Below, piece by piece: positions 25,425 through 37,207 of a stretch of DNA of 64,000 nt; positions within the stretch are counted from its first letter, which is position 1; each line of letters begins with the position of its first letter. Made by a program: the position numbers and the translations under genes. Source of the DNA: Roseomonas gilardii (lineage in GTDB: Bacteria; Pseudomonadota; Alphaproteobacteria; Acetobacterales; Acetobacteraceae); assembly GCF_001941945.1 (NCBI RefSeq), contig NZ_CP015583.1, positions 106,001-170,000 of the forward strand. The letters run 5' to 3'. The notes under the pieces were generated by a model. It was given only the letters and a program-made list of their open reading frames with translations, was not told where the DNA came from and ran no database searches.

Positions 25425-25740
25425 CCGGGAGGAGGCCCTGCCTCCCCCAGACCCCCTCCGCTGGGGACATGGTATGTCCCCAGACCCCGCCTTGCGTTGG
25501 CACGGGCCGGAGGCGTTGTCCGGGAGACTGTGCCGGAGCGCATGTGGACGAGCGGAACTCGTAGAACACGACAGGACGTCCGCGATCGCGGCATCCACAG
25601 TCGCCGAAGGGCCCATCCCTTCGGCGCGATCCCGCCGCAGTGAAAGTCAACGAATGGAAGGTCCAGGAAACTCAGTTTCCTGGCGGATAGGGGGCCTGGG
25701 GGAAAGGCGGAGCCTTCCCCCCGGGACGGCGCAACGCCCG
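25425..25740 (+). repeat. Five-hairpin intergenic repeat, copy 1
   Basis: This fills the 352-base gap (25409-25760) between tctA and the next gene. Five stem-loops occur in order: 25427-25448, 25461-25483 (CTGGGGACAT-GGT-ATGTCCCCAG), 25602-25626 (arms CGCCGAAGGG and CCCTTCGGCG), 25663-25683 (CCAGGAAAC-TCA-GTTTCCTGG) and 25698-25722. The same five stems in the same order occur at 31.5 and 50.4 kb with different but still complementary arm sequences. The unit starts 17 bases after the tctA stop and ends about 20 bases before the next start. Mosaic conservation of structure over sequence is the main reason to treat it as one element. Confidence 0.8.
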
Positions 25741-25760
25741 AACGGAAAGCAGAACAACGC

Positions 25761-26651
25761 ATGAAACTCGCATTCCTGGGCCTGGGGCTGATGGGCGCCC
25801 CGATGGCGCGCCGCGTGCTGGCGGCCGGACATGATGTGACGGTGTGGAACCGTTCCCCCGACAAGGCCGCCCCCTTTGCCGAGGCTGGCGCGCATGTGGC
25901 GGCCAGCGCCGCCGAGGCGGTGCGCGAGGCCGAGGCCGTGATCCTGATGCTGGAGAACGGCCCGGTGGTGGAGCGCGTGCTCTTCGGCGGCGTGGCGGAG
26001 GCCGTACCGCCCGGTGCGGTGGTGGCGGACATGTCCTCCATCAAACCCGCCGAGGCGCAGGACCATGCCGCGCGGCTGGCGGAACGGGGTGTGCATCACG
26101 TGGACGCGCCGGTTTCCGGCGGCACCACGGCGGCGGAGGCAGGCACGCTCGCCATCATGGCGGGCGGGGAGGCGGAGCCCTTCGCCCGTGTCGAGCCGGC
26201 ACTGTGCGCCATGGGCCGGCCGGTGCTGGTCGGGCCGCACGGGGCGGGGCAGCTCGCCAAGCTGGCCAACCAGGTGATCGTCGGCGTCACCATCGGCGCG
26301 GTGGCCGAGGCGCTGATGCTGGCCGCGCGCGGCGGCGCCGACCCGGCCAAGGTGCGCGAGGCGCTGCGCGGCGGCTTCGCCGAGAGCCGCATCCTGGAAC
26401 TGCATGCCCAGCGCATGATCGAGCGAGACTTCGCCACGCGCGGCCGCTGCGTCACGCATCTGAAGGACCTGGACAACGCGCTCGACGCAGCGGAACGGCT
26501 GGGGCTGGAAAGCGTGCCCTATTCCGCGCTCACCGCCGATCTCTATCGCGGGCTGATCGAGAGCCAGGGCGACCCCGACCATTCCGCCCTGCTGCTGGAG
26601 CTGGAGCGCCGCAACCCGCGCACCGATGCGCGGCAGGAGGTGGAGGCATGA
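25761..26651 (+). CDS. Beta-hydroxyacid dehydrogenase (3-hydroxyisobutyrate / threonate dehydrogenase family)
   Basis: A 296-residue NAD(P)-dependent enzyme. The Rossmann start MKLAFLGLGLMGAPMARRVL includes GLGLMG, the substrate-binding DAPVSGGTTAAEAGTLAIM motif is near residue 115, and the catalytic lysine is in GQLAKLANQVIVG. The family oxidises 3-hydroxyisobutyrate, tartronate semialdehyde, L-threonate and similar acids. Given PdxA2 and the Tct transporter upstream, a four-carbon sugar acid is a reasonable guess. The next gene starts inside its last codons (ATGA overlap at 26648), so the two are coupled. Confidence 0.87.
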   Translation: MKLAFLGLGLMGAPMARRVLAAGHDVTVWNRSPDKAAPFAEAGAHVAASAAEAVREAEAVILMLENGPVVERVLFGGVAEAVPPGAVVADMSSIKPAEAQDHAARLAERGVHHVDAPVSGGTTAAEAGTLAIMAGGEAEPFARVEPALCAMGRPVLVGPHGAGQLAKLANQVIVGVTIGAVAEALMLAARGGADPAKVREALRGGFAESRILELHAQRMIERDFATRGRCVTHLKDLDNALDAAERLGLESVPYSALTADLYRGLIESQGDPDHSALLLELERRNPRTDARQEVEA

Positions 26652-28027
26652 ACCACGAGATCCTCTTCCGCGACCTCGGCGACCGCCGCTTCCGCTTCGC
26701 GCTGACGGGTGCCAGGGGCGGCTTCAGCCGCACGCTGCTCGCACAGATCCGCGCCATTCCCCGGCTGCAGCCGGCGGTGCTCTGCGACCTCGATCCGGAC
26801 GGCGTGCTGGCACTGCTGGCGGAGCTTGGCTTCCCGGCGGATGCCGCCCGGATCTGCGACACGCCGGACGCCGCGTGCGATGCCGCCGCTTCCGGCCAGA
26901 TCGTGGTGCTGCGCGATCAGTCCCTGTTGGGCACCGTGCCGCACGACATCCTGGTGGAGGCCACCGGCCAGCCCGAAGCCGGTGCCCGCATGGCGCTGGA
27001 GGCGATCCGCCGCGGTGCGCATGTCGCCATGGTGAGCAAGGAGGTGGACTCCGTCGTCGGGCCGCATCTCAACAGGCTCGCCTGCGAGCGGGGCGTCGTC
27101 TACACCACGGCGGATGGCGACCAGCCGAGCAACCTGATCGGCCTCGTCACCTGGGCGCGACTGCTGGGCTTCGAGGTCGTTGCCGCCGGCAAGTCCAGCG
27201 AATACGATTTCGTCTTCGACCACGCCACCGGCGCCGTGACCTGTGCCGAACTGCAAGGCGAGGCGCCCACCCTGGCGGATCTCTGGATGCTGGGCGAGGA
27301 TGTGGGCGCCACGCTGGCTCGCCGTTCCGCCGCGCTCGCCGACCTGCCGCAGAGCGCCACGCCCGACTACTGCGAGATGAACGTGGTGGCCAACTCCACC
27401 GGCCTGCTGCCCTCGCGCCCGGAACTCAGCTACCCGCTCTGCCGCATCACCGAGCTCGCGGATGTCTTCATCCCCCGCGAGGAAGGCGGCATCCTCGACC
27501 GCACCGGCGTGGTGGACGTGTTCAACTGCCTGCGCCGGCCGGAGGAGGTGAGCTTCGGCGGCGGTGTCTTCGTCGTGGTCCGCGCGGGCGACCGGCCGGT
27601 CTGGGAGATGCTGCGCGGCAAGGGCCATCTGGTCAGCCGCAACGGACGCTATGCCTGCCTCTTCCTGCCCTATCACTGGATGGGGCTGGAAACCCCGGTC
27701 TCGCTGCTTTCGGCGGCGGGGCACGGCCGCGCCTCCGGCAGCGACACCCAGCGTGTCCATGCGGTGATGGTGGCGCGCACCGAACGCGACTTCCGCGCCG
27801 GCGAGATGCTGGAGATGGGCGGCCATCATCACATCATGACGGATTGCACGCCGCTCCTCCTGCCCGCCGCCGAGGCGGAGGGGCTGGCACCCTTCTACCT
27901 CGCCGCCAACAAGCCGCTTCTGGTGGATGTGCCGCGCGGCACGCTGATCCGCGAGGAGATGGTGGATCTGGAGGGCTCGCTCCTCCAGTCCCTGCGGCGC
28001 GAGGTCACGCTGCCGGCGGCAGGCTGA
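26648..28027 (+). CDS. SAF-domain NAD(P)-dependent oxidoreductase (COG4091, homoserine dehydrogenase-like)
   Basis: A 459-residue protein with an N-terminal Rossmann domain (FALTGARGGFSRTLLAQIRA), a homoserine-dehydrogenase-like middle (GAHVAMVSKEVDSVVGPHLN) and a C-terminal SAF domain (EGLAPFYLAANKPLLVDVPRGTLI region). It resembles the COG4091 group, often mislabelled as a flagellar FlgA-like protein because of the SAF domain. Members oxidise branched or small sugar acids in several catabolic operons; the exact substrate here is unknown. ATG 26648 overlaps the end of the upstream dehydrogenase, strongly linking the two reactions. Its stop ends the operon. Confidence 0.8.
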   Translation: MNHEILFRDLGDRRFRFALTGARGGFSRTLLAQIRAIPRLQPAVLCDLDPDGVLALLAELGFPADAARICDTPDAACDAAASGQIVVLRDQSLLGTVPHDILVEATGQPEAGARMALEAIRRGAHVAMVSKEVDSVVGPHLNRLACERGVVYTTADGDQPSNLIGLVTWARLLGFEVVAAGKSSEYDFVFDHATGAVTCAELQGEAPTLADLWMLGEDVGATLARRSAALADLPQSATPDYCEMNVVANSTGLLPSRPELSYPLCRITELADVFIPREEGGILDRTGVVDVFNCLRRPEEVSFGGGVFVVVRAGDRPVWEMLRGKGHLVSRNGRYACLFLPYHWMGLETPVSLLSAAGHGRASGSDTQRVHAVMVARTERDFRAGEMLEMGGHHHIMTDCTPLLLPAAEAEGLAPFYLAANKPLLVDVPRGTLIREEMVDLEGSLLQSLRREVTLPAAG

Positions 28028-28075
28028 GCGCCAGGAGGCCGGCGCGGCGGAGAACGCAACACCGGCCAGTCGCCC

Positions 28076-29533
28076 TCAATGCGGCGCGCCGAGCCCTTGC
28101 CCGATCCGTTCCAGCATCTCGTCGAAGAAGGGGTTGGAGGACATGCGGATCAGCGCGTCGAGGCTGACCGCCAGCACGCCGCGCTCCCCCTTCGGGGCGA
28201 TCGTGCCGAAATGCACGCCGAAATCCTCGTCGGCCGGATCGGGAAACTGCCCGTAGAGGGAGTCGCCCTGCGGGAAGGGCAGGGCGACGTGGGACAGGGA
28301 ATAGACGTCGCGCGGATAGGTCTCGCGCAGTGGCACCACCCGCGTCTCCGCGCTCCCGGGCTCGGTCACCCGCGCCACCATGGGGTCCTGTCCCGGCACG
28401 GCATTGGTGACGACCACGGTGCGGTAGCGGCGCGGGCCGGGCGGCAGCATCCGCTCCAGCGCCGTCTCCGAACTCGGGCTGAGCAGGATGCCCAGCTTGC
28501 TGTTGCGGTTGAGGTCGAACAGCACGAGCTCGCTGCCATTGGCCGGCAGCAGGGCATAGAGCGCATCCAGAACGGCGGGCGTGCTGACCGTGGTGTCCAG
28601 CACCGACTGGAAGGTCAGCACCGGCGGCAGCCCGTCGAGCCGGCCCTCGCGCGCGCGCTGGCTGACCTGTTCCTGCAGCGCCCGGGTCAGCCGCCAGGAC
28701 TGGCGTGCGCCATTGACCGGAAAAGAGTTGTACTTGAACGGGTTGAACTCCGGCACGATGCCGAGCCAGCTCGCCTTGGCGAAGCGTGGCAGCAAAGCCG
28801 GCAGCCCCGCCAGCCCGGCGAAGCGGGCGAATTCGGTGATGCCCACCATGGGCGAGATCAGCACCACCCGCCCCGGCCGCGCCAGCTTCGGATCGTCCAG
28901 CGCCTCCATGGCGTATTTCATCGCCAGCGCGCCGCCATTGGAGAAGCCCACGATCTCGAGCGGCCCTTGCGGGACGCGGCGCCGGGCCTCGCGCACCGCG
29001 AGGCGCGTGGCCGCCATCCAGTCCTCCCAGGTCACGTCGCTCAGCGCCGCCGGCACGGTGCCATGCCCCGGCAGGCGGATGCCGATGGCGACATAGCCGT
29101 GGTCGCGGTAGAAGCGCCCGACATGCCGCAGGCTGTAGGGCGCGTCGGTCAGCCCGTGCAGCAGCACTACCGCGCCGCGCGGCGGCCCGTCCGGCTCCAG
29201 CACGAAGGAACGGTTCCAGTCCTGCCGGAAGCGCGGCGGATAGACGGGGCTGCCCTCGAAATAGCGGTTGAGCGGCGTGCGCTCCTCCGGTTCCAGCTTT
29301 TGCGTCACTTCCCGCCGGACCGAGTCGAAGACGCGCTGCTCCGCCGCGAGATAGCTCGCCCAGTCGGATGTCCCGATCTCCTCGGCCCGCATCTCGTTGG
29401 GAACGTAGAGGTGCCAGGTTCGCAGCGGCGGGCCGCCCTGGACCTGCCAGACGCGCAGCACGAAGAGCGCCAGGAGGGCCCCGAGAACGACATACAGGCT
29501 TCGGCGCAGAAGTCTGATCGGAAATGCCGGCAC
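28076..29533 (-). CDS. Membrane-anchored alpha/beta hydrolase
   Basis: A 485-residue protein. GTG 29533 is chosen because GGAGG lies 7 bases upstream and the protein then begins with a single helix (LYVVLGALLALFVLRVW). The longer ATG reading frame from 29608 adds polar residues with no signal. The hydrolase core shows VVLLHGLTDAPYSLRHVG, the nucleophile elbow in EIVGFSNGGALAMKYAM (GFSNG) and a late acidic/histidine region. It looks like an inner-membrane-anchored esterase or lipase with a large periplasmic domain. The substrate is unknown. It is convergent with the SAF gene and divergent from the AI-2E permease gene. Confidence 0.75.
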   Translation of the reverse strand: MPAFPIRLLRRSLYVVLGALLALFVLRVWQVQGGPPLRTWHLYVPNEMRAEEIGTSDWASYLAAEQRVFDSVRREVTQKLEPEERTPLNRYFEGSPVYPPRFRQDWNRSFVLEPDGPPRGAVVLLHGLTDAPYSLRHVGRFYRDHGYVAIGIRLPGHGTVPAALSDVTWEDWMAATRLAVREARRRVPQGPLEIVGFSNGGALAMKYAMEALDDPKLARPGRVVLISPMVGITEFARFAGLAGLPALLPRFAKASWLGIVPEFNPFKYNSFPVNGARQSWRLTRALQEQVSQRAREGRLDGLPPVLTFQSVLDTTVSTPAVLDALYALLPANGSELVLFDLNRNSKLGILLSPSSETALERMLPPGPRRYRTVVVTNAVPGQDPMVARVTEPGSAETRVVPLRETYPRDVYSLSHVALPFPQGDSLYGQFPDPADEDFGVHFGTIAPKGERGVLAVSLDALIRMSSNPFFDEMLERIGQGLGAPH

Positions 29534-29706
29534 CGGCGCGCCTCCATCCTTCGGGCTGCCGCAAACCAACCAATCCGAATCGGTATGCTGCCGGCTCTCT
29601 GTGGCCATGCTGCAACCCGCCCGCGCCATCGGGCAAGTATGTCGCCACCGTATTGACAACCGACCCCGCGCCTTCCCAATGGCAGGATTGCAGAGGGCGA
29701 ATCCAC

Positions 29707-30765
29707 ATGGGGACCGAGCAGGGCCTCCTATCGCATGTCATGCGCGAACCCGTGCTGCGCGTGACGACGGGCCTCTGCGCGGCGGTGCTCGTCTTCGCAT
29801 CGCTCCGCGAGGCCGCCTCGGTCTTCGTGCCCGCGACCTTCGCGCTCTTCATCATCGCCGTGGTCTGGCCCTTGCAGAGCCTGCTGCAGCGGCGCCTGCC
29901 GAAGGTGCTGGCCCTGGTGATCACGCTGGTCGTGGCCCTGGTCGCGGTGATGCTTCTCGCCCTGCTGGTGGCCTGGGGCTTCTCGCGGATCGGGCAATGG
30001 GTCATCGCCAACGCGGCGCGCTTCCAGTCGATCTACCTCCGCCAGGCGGAATGGCTGGAAGGGCACGGCCTCCCCGTGGCGGGGCTGATGGCGGAGAACT
30101 TCGACATGCGCTGGGTCGTCTGGCTCGCCCAGGCCGCCACGGGGCAGCTCCAGGGCTTCATGAGCTTCGTCACCGTCACGCTGGTCTTCACCATCCTGGG
30201 CATGCTGGAGGTGGACATCCTGCGCCGCAAGCTCGCCACCATGGGCCGGCAGGGGGAAGGGCGCCGCCTGCTCGACGCCTGCGCGCGGGTGGCCTCGAAG
30301 CTGCAGACCTACATGCTGGTGCGCACCGTGATGAGCGCGCTGATCGGCGTGACCATCTGGGCCTTCGCTCTGCTCGCCGGGCTGGACCTGCCGGTGGAGT
30401 GGGGCCTCATCGCCTTCGCGCTGAACTACATCCCCTTCCTCGGCCCGCTGGTGGCGACGATCTTCCCGACCTTCTTCGCCGCCCTGCAGTTCGACTCCTG
30501 GGAAATGCCGCTGACCGTCTTCTTCGGCCTGAACACCATCCAGTTCCTGTCCGGCAGCTACATCGAACCCCGCCTGGCCGGCAGGGCGGTCTCCGTCTCG
30601 CCCTTCATCGTGCTCTTCGCCGTCTTCTTCTGGTCCTTCCTCTGGGGCATCGCCGGTGCCTTCATCGGAATCCCCGTGACCATCGCGACGCTGATCCTCT
30701 GCGACGCCTATGACGGCTCCCGCTGGATCGCGAACCTGCTGTCCGGGCGCGACACGGCCAGCTGA
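29707..30765 (+). CDS. AI-2E family transporter (PerM type)
   Basis: A 352-residue membrane protein with about seven hydrophobic segments in the UPF0118/AI-2E arrangement. Paired N-terminal helices are followed by a soluble middle (residues about 95-150), and the C-terminal signature is GLIAFALNYIPFLGPLVATIFPTFFAAL with later LSGSYIEPRLAGRAVSVSP. Family members export AI-2 or act as cation/proton exchangers; substrate specificity is not readable. The start ATG 29707 follows an AGAGGG element at a rather long spacing. The next gene, a lipase-like protein, follows 14 bases later. Confidence 0.85.
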   Translation: MGTEQGLLSHVMREPVLRVTTGLCAAVLVFASLREAASVFVPATFALFIIAVVWPLQSLLQRRLPKVLALVITLVVALVAVMLLALLVAWGFSRIGQWVIANAARFQSIYLRQAEWLEGHGLPVAGLMAENFDMRWVVWLAQAATGQLQGFMSFVTVTLVFTILGMLEVDILRRKLATMGRQGEGRRLLDACARVASKLQTYMLVRTVMSALIGVTIWAFALLAGLDLPVEWGLIAFALNYIPFLGPLVATIFPTFFAALQFDSWEMPLTVFFGLNTIQFLSGSYIEPRLAGRAVSVSPFIVLFAVFFWSFLWGIAGAFIGIPVTIATLILCDAYDGSRWIANLLSGRDTAS

Positions 30766-30779
30766 AACCCTCCGGCCAC

Positions 30780-31490
30780 ATGCCCGTGCCACCCGTCGCG
30801 CCAGATCCAGAAACCAGGGTACCGGAGCGGGTCCTGCTGCTGCACGGCATCGCCCGCCGCGCCGCCTCCATGTCCGTGATGGAGCATGCGCTGAGCGCCG
30901 CCGGCTACGAGACGCTGAACATCGACTACGACGCGCGCCACAAGCCGCTGGAAGCCCTGGAGGAGGATCTGCATGAGGAGGCCGGGGCCTTCCTGCAACG
31001 TCCCGGCGGCCGGGTGCATGTGGTGGCCCATTCCATGGGTGGGCTGCTGGCGCGGGCCTACATCACGCGTCACCGCCCCCCGGCCCTGGGCCGGATGGTG
31101 ATGCTGGGCCCGCCCAACGCGGGCAGCGAGTTGGCCGACCTGCTCTGCGGGCAATCCCTCTACCGCCCCCTCTATCACCGCGTCTTCGGCCCCGCCGGGG
31201 CACAGCTCGTCACCACGCCGGATGCGGCGCTGGTCGCGCTGCTCGGCCCGGTGGATTATGAGCTGGGCGTCATCGCCGGCGACCGCGCGCTGAACCTCCT
31301 GGCCTCCTGGTTCGTCCTGCCCGGGCCGAATGACGGCAGCGTCTGCGTCGCCCGCACCCGGGTGGAGGGAATGGCCGACCACATCGTGCTGCACGTCACC
31401 CACACGCTCATGATGCGCCACCCGGAGGTGATCCGGCAAAGCCTCCACTTCCTGCGCCATGGCCGGTTCGACCATGCGGTCCCGACCTGA
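30780..31490 (+). CDS. Lipase-like alpha/beta hydrolase
   Basis: A 236-residue cytoplasmic hydrolase. RVLLLHGIARRAASMSVME forms the oxyanion turn, VHVVAHSMGGLLARAYI the nucleophile elbow with serine in HSMGG, and PGPNDGSVCVARTRVEGMADH the acid region followed by the histidine in VLHVTHTLMM. This pattern resembles class 2 lipases and PGAP1-like proteins acting on acyl esters. No signal peptide is present. It is 14 bases after the AI-2E gene and ends about 50 bases before a copy of the five-hairpin repeat. Confidence 0.8.
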   Translation: MPVPPVAPDPETRVPERVLLLHGIARRAASMSVMEHALSAAGYETLNIDYDARHKPLEALEEDLHEEAGAFLQRPGGRVHVVAHSMGGLLARAYITRHRPPALGRMVMLGPPNAGSELADLLCGQSLYRPLYHRVFGPAGAQLVTTPDAALVALLGPVDYELGVIAGDRALNLLASWFVLPGPNDGSVCVARTRVEGMADHIVLHVTHTLMMRHPEVIRQSLHFLRHGRFDHAVPT

Positions 31491-31542
31491 CGCCAGGGCC
31501 GATATCTTGTCTTTCCCGTGTCGTGCCCCGTGGCCGCCCGCC

Positions 31543-31865
31543 GTGGGAGAGGCGCTGCCTCTCCCACACCCTCTCCGCCGGGGACCGAAGCCGGTCCCCG
31601 GACCCCGGGCTTTCGTTGGCTCCCGTGGCAGCCGTCAGCCCGCGGCGCGATCCTGGGGAGCAGGTGGATCGGCGGGGCTCCCGAAAGAAAGACAAAACAT
31701 CTGTCCGTGCTCGTAGCCCCGGCAGTCCGCCGGAGAGCATGGCTCTTCGGCGCGATCCGGTCACAGGAAGAACCAACGAACGGGGTCCAGGGCGCGCAGC
31801 GTCCTGGCGGATAGGGGGTCCGGGGGACAAGGCGGAGCCTTTCCCCCGGGGACGGCGCAACGCCG
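31543..31865 (+). repeat. Five-hairpin intergenic repeat, copy 2
   Basis: This lies in the 382-base gap (31491-31872) between the lipase-like gene and the convergent chvG. The stems are 31543-31567 (GTGGGAGAGGC, GCT loop, perfect arms), 31578-31601 (CCGGGGACCG-AAGC-CGGTCCCCGG), 31728-31752 (11-base arms with one G-T pair), 31787-31807 (CCAGGGCGC-GCA-GCGTCCTGG) and 31821-31848. Flanking linkers (TTTCGTTGGC after stem 2, CCTGGCGGATAGGGGG around stem 4) match copies 1 and 3. Open frames crossing it in either direction have no family features and should not be taken as genes. Confidence 0.82.
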
Positions 31866-31872
31866 ACCGGCA

Positions 31873-33629
31873 TCAGGCCTTCGGCAGCCGCACCACGAAG
31901 CGGGCACCGGCGATGCCGCCATCCTCGCCGCGGCGGTTCTCGGCGGTGATGCGGCCATTCAGCCCTTCCACGATCTGGCGGCAGATGGACAGGCCCAGGC
32001 CGGAATGCTGGCCGAACTGCTCGCCCTTGGGTCGCTCGCTGTAGAAGCGGTCGAAGATGTTCTCCAGCTTGGCTTCGGGGATGCCCGGGCCTTCGTCCTC
32101 CACCGCGAATTCCACCACGTTGCCCGTGGTGCGCGCCCGCACCCAGACCGTGCCCTTGGGCGGGGAGAAGGAGACGGCATTGCCCAGCAGGTTGCGGAAG
32201 ACCTGCACCAGCCGTCCCTCGACGCCGCGCACCACCAGGCCCTTGGCCGGTGCCTCCAGCTCCATCACCGGCGCATCCTCGCCCAGCGGGCTGTTCTCGC
32301 GCGTTGCGGCGTGCAGCTCGGTCAGCGCGGACAGGATGGGCGCGATGTCCACCGGCTCCGTCGCCGTGCGGGAGAGCTCCGCATCGACGCGGGAGGCGTC
32401 GGAGATGTCGCCGATCAGCCGGTCCATCCGCACCGCGTCCTCGGCGATGATGGCCAGCAGCCGCGCGCGGTGCTCCGGATTCTCGATCCGCCGCAGCGTC
32501 TCGATGGCCGAGCGCACGGAGGTCAGAGGGTTGCGCAGCTCGTGTGCCACATCGGCGGCGAAGCGTTCGTTGCTGTCCACCCGCGCCCAGAGCGCGGTCG
32601 CCGCCTCCTGGAAGGAGCGGGCCAGCGTGCCGATCTCGTCGCCCCGCTCCAGCAGCCGCTGCGGCACCGATCCGGCGCGGCCCTTGCCCTGGCGCATGGC
32701 CCGGGCGGCGGAGGCCAGCGCCAGGATCGGCGAGGCCAGGGTGCGGTTCAGGTAGAGCGACAGCGCGACCGTCAGCACCAGCGCCATGGAGAAGAGCGCC
32801 AGCACCGAGCCGCGGATCTCGATCAGCCGCTGGTCCACCTCCCGAGCCTCGCGGGTCAGCAGCACGATGCCGACCGGCTGGTTGGCCCGCCGTGCCGGTT
32901 CCGCCACGGAGACCAGCAGGCGCCCGTCGGCGGTGCGGCGGACATAGGGGTCCACGCCGCCCTCCAGCGCCAGGCGCAGCTCCTCCCGCCGGTCCGGCCC
33001 GCCGGCGGTGTTGTTGAACTCCGGCTGCCAGTCGAAGGAAGGCGCGTCCGGCCCGACATCCACCACCACGTCGTCCGGCGCGCGTGGCACGCCCCAGCGC
33101 AGCAGCGTGGTGATCAGCCGGTCGGCAAAGCCACCAACCGGGCCGGGCGGGCTGGGCGGGGGCAGGGGCTCGGTGACGATGTTGCCGTTGGCGCTTTCCC
33201 GCACCCGGCTGTCGGCCACCAGCAGCCCGTTGTTGTCGAAGAGCTTGGCCTGGGTGGCCGGGCTCGGCTCGGTCAGGCGGCGCAGCAGCGGCCGGGCGAT
33301 GTCGGGCACCAGCACCGGATGGTCGTCCTGGATGCGGACGGCGGCCTCGGCCACGCCATTGGCATAGATCCGCGCCTGGGTCCGCAACGCCAGCACCTCC
33401 CCGGCCAGCAGCCCGTTCTGGTACTGGTCGAGGTAGAGCAGCGAGGTCGCCAGCAGGAAGGGCGGCAGCGCGTTGAGCAGCAGGATGCGCCGCAGCAGCG
33501 GCGACACGTTGCGGCGCATGCCCAGCCAGCCGCGCGGCCGCTCGTCGCGGGCGGAGGCCGCGACCGCGTCATGGGCCGGGCCGCCCGGCGGGGAGGCCCC
33601 GGGGCCGAGGGTGGCGCTGCCGTCGGGCA

Positions 33630-33630
<1 letters not shown>
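31873..33630 (-). CDS. chvG: Sensor histidine kinase ChvG
   Basis: A 585-residue membrane sensor. A cytoplasmic proline-rich head is followed by helix 1 (residues about 46-68), a long periplasmic domain (about 70-275), helix 2 (VLALFSMALVLTVALSLYL) and HAMP, then the phospho-acceptor histidine in FAADVAHELRNPLTSV and the ATPase motifs NLLGNAVSFSPP, DEGPGIPE and GLGLSICRQIVE. ChvG-ChvI systems sense envelope acidity or damage. The start ATG shares one base with the chvI stop, so the pair is translationally coupled. A repeat copy, not the usual hprK gene, lies downstream. Confidence 0.9.
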
Positions 33631-34331
<701 letters not shown>

Positions 34332-34388
34332 GGTCAAAGGGCGTCCGGGCGTTCCGTGATCGTTGGCTCTGGATACTGGAGGTAGATT

Positions 34389-35114
34389 GTGGCGCAACCG
34401 GGGAGCGGCAACGAGGAGGGGTTCGCGGCGGGCGCGAGGGCGCGGGGCCTGATGCGAGGCGCGGCCGTCGCCACTCTGGCCACCCAGGCCGGCGGACAGC
34501 CCTTCGCCAGCCTCGTCACCCCCGCCGTGGCGCCGGACGGCGCGGTCCTGCTCTTCCTCTCGACCCTGTCCGAGCACACCCGCCATCTCCTGGTCGAGCC
34601 GCGCTGCTCCCTGCTCTTCACCGGCCCCGCGCCGGAGATCAACCCGCAGACCGCCCCGCGCGTGACGGTGACCGGCCTGGCCATCCCCGTGCCGGAGGAC
34701 GAGGCGGATGCGCTCAAGTCGCGCTGGCTGCTGCGCCATCCCTATGCGGCGCTCTATGCGGGATTCGGGGATTTCGACCTGTGGCGGGTGCGGCCTGCGG
34801 GCGCGCTGCTGGTCGCCGGCTTCGCCCAGGCCCGCCGCCTGCGCGGCGGCGAGCTCGCGCCGGACCCGGGTGCCGTGGCGGCCGTGGCGGGGGCCGAGGC
34901 GGAACTCGTGGCGGAGCTGAACGCCGGCCATGCCGCGGCCCTGGCGGCGGCCGGCGCCCGGCTTTCCGGCGGCCGGACAGGGGCCTGGAGGCTTCTCGGC
35001 CTGGATGTGGATGGGGCCGACCTGGGTTGCGAGGAAGCTGTGGTCAGGCTGCCCCTGCCTGTCCCCGCCACCTCGCTCGAGGCATTGCGGGACGGATTGC
35101 TCGCGCTGTTGTGA
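34389..35114 (+). CDS. HugZ-like pyridoxamine 5'-phosphate oxidase family protein
   Basis: A 241-residue protein starting at GTG 34389, 7 bases behind GGAGG. The N-terminal split-barrel (residues about 20-150, [20 protein letters not shown] and [19 protein letters not shown]) is followed by a DUF2470-like C-terminal domain ([20 protein letters not shown] and [10 protein letters not shown]). This two-domain layout is that of HugZ-type haem-utilisation or flavin/haem-binding proteins; a histidine in the second domain may contact haem. It is divergent from chvI by 57 bases. Haem binding is inference from architecture. Confidence 0.8.
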   Translation: MAQPGSGNEEGFAAGARARGLMRGAAVATLATQAGGQPFASLVTPAVAPDGAVLLFLSTLSEHTRHLLVEPRCSLLFTGPAPEINPQTAPRVTVTGLAIPVPEDEADALKSRWLLRHPYAALYAGFGDFDLWRVRPAGALLVAGFAQARRLRGGELAPDPGAVAAVAGAEAELVAELNAGHAAALAAAGARLSGGRTGAWRLLGLDVDGADLGCEEAVVRLPLPVPATSLEALRDGLLALL

Positions 35115-35309
35115 GGGAGGGCAGGGCAGGGCAGGGAGCCTTGTCCGTCCCAGGTCAGGAAGGCGGCAAAATAAATATTATTGAGACGATATAACTTTTT
35201 TTACCGGAAATCCGACCCTCCCGCCACATGCCGGGATGGCATGGACAGCTTGAATCTTTTATATGGTTGCGGACTAAGCGCCCGTTTTCTTTCAGGAGGT
35301 CATGCCGGA

Positions 35310-36908
<1,599 letters not shown>

Positions 36909-36915
36909 GGCGACA

Positions 36916-36946
36916 GGTCCGGCCCGGGCTTTCCCCGGGCCGGACC
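36916..36946 (+). terminator. Terminator after pckA
   Basis: GGTCCGGCCCGGG pairs perfectly over 13 bases with 36934-36946 around a CTTTC loop, 8 bases after the pckA stop. No T run follows. The rest of the 367-base gap (36909-37275) holds only the dyads at 37171-37226 and no gene that can be supported. Confidence 0.65.
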
Positions 36947-37170
36947 ATTCCCCCGGGGGGCCTTGCCGCCCGGCCTGCATGTCCGGCCTCCATCCGGCAC
37001 GCCCGCAGGGTGGCGCTCCCGGCACAGATGCCCGCTTCCGCTTCCGTTCCAGCCCCGGCATTCCCACATCCCCTTCGCAGCCACAGGGGCCTTTCTCCTG
37101 TCCGGGCAGCCCGCCATGGGGCTCCCCTCGATGGCGAAGCCAGAGGAAGATCTTTTCCATCATATGAACT

Positions 37171-37183
37171 GATCGGTACGATC
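37171..37183. promoter_or_regulatory. Dyad upstream of the small secreted-protein operon (first)
   Basis: GATCG-GTA-CGATC is a 13-base dyad, also readable as a direct repeat of GATCGGT at 37171 and 37180. It is followed by a T6 run and lies about 90 bases before the ATG of the secreted protein. It could bind a TetR- or XRE-like dimer. Confidence 0.45.
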
Positions 37184-37207
37184 GGTTTTTTGCCCATTCC
37201 GGCGATG

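Noticed and set aside
28005..30011. A 668-codon minus-strand frame overlapping the hydrolase at 28076-29533
   Set aside because: It is a frame-shifted reading of the real hydrolase, which has a clear nucleophile elbow and membrane anchor in its own frame.
31256..31873. Minus-strand open frames across the repeat copy at 31.5 kb
   Set aside because: They translate the repeat hairpins. Similar Arg/Pro/Gly-rich peptides appear from the other copies, and there is no ribosome site or family signature.
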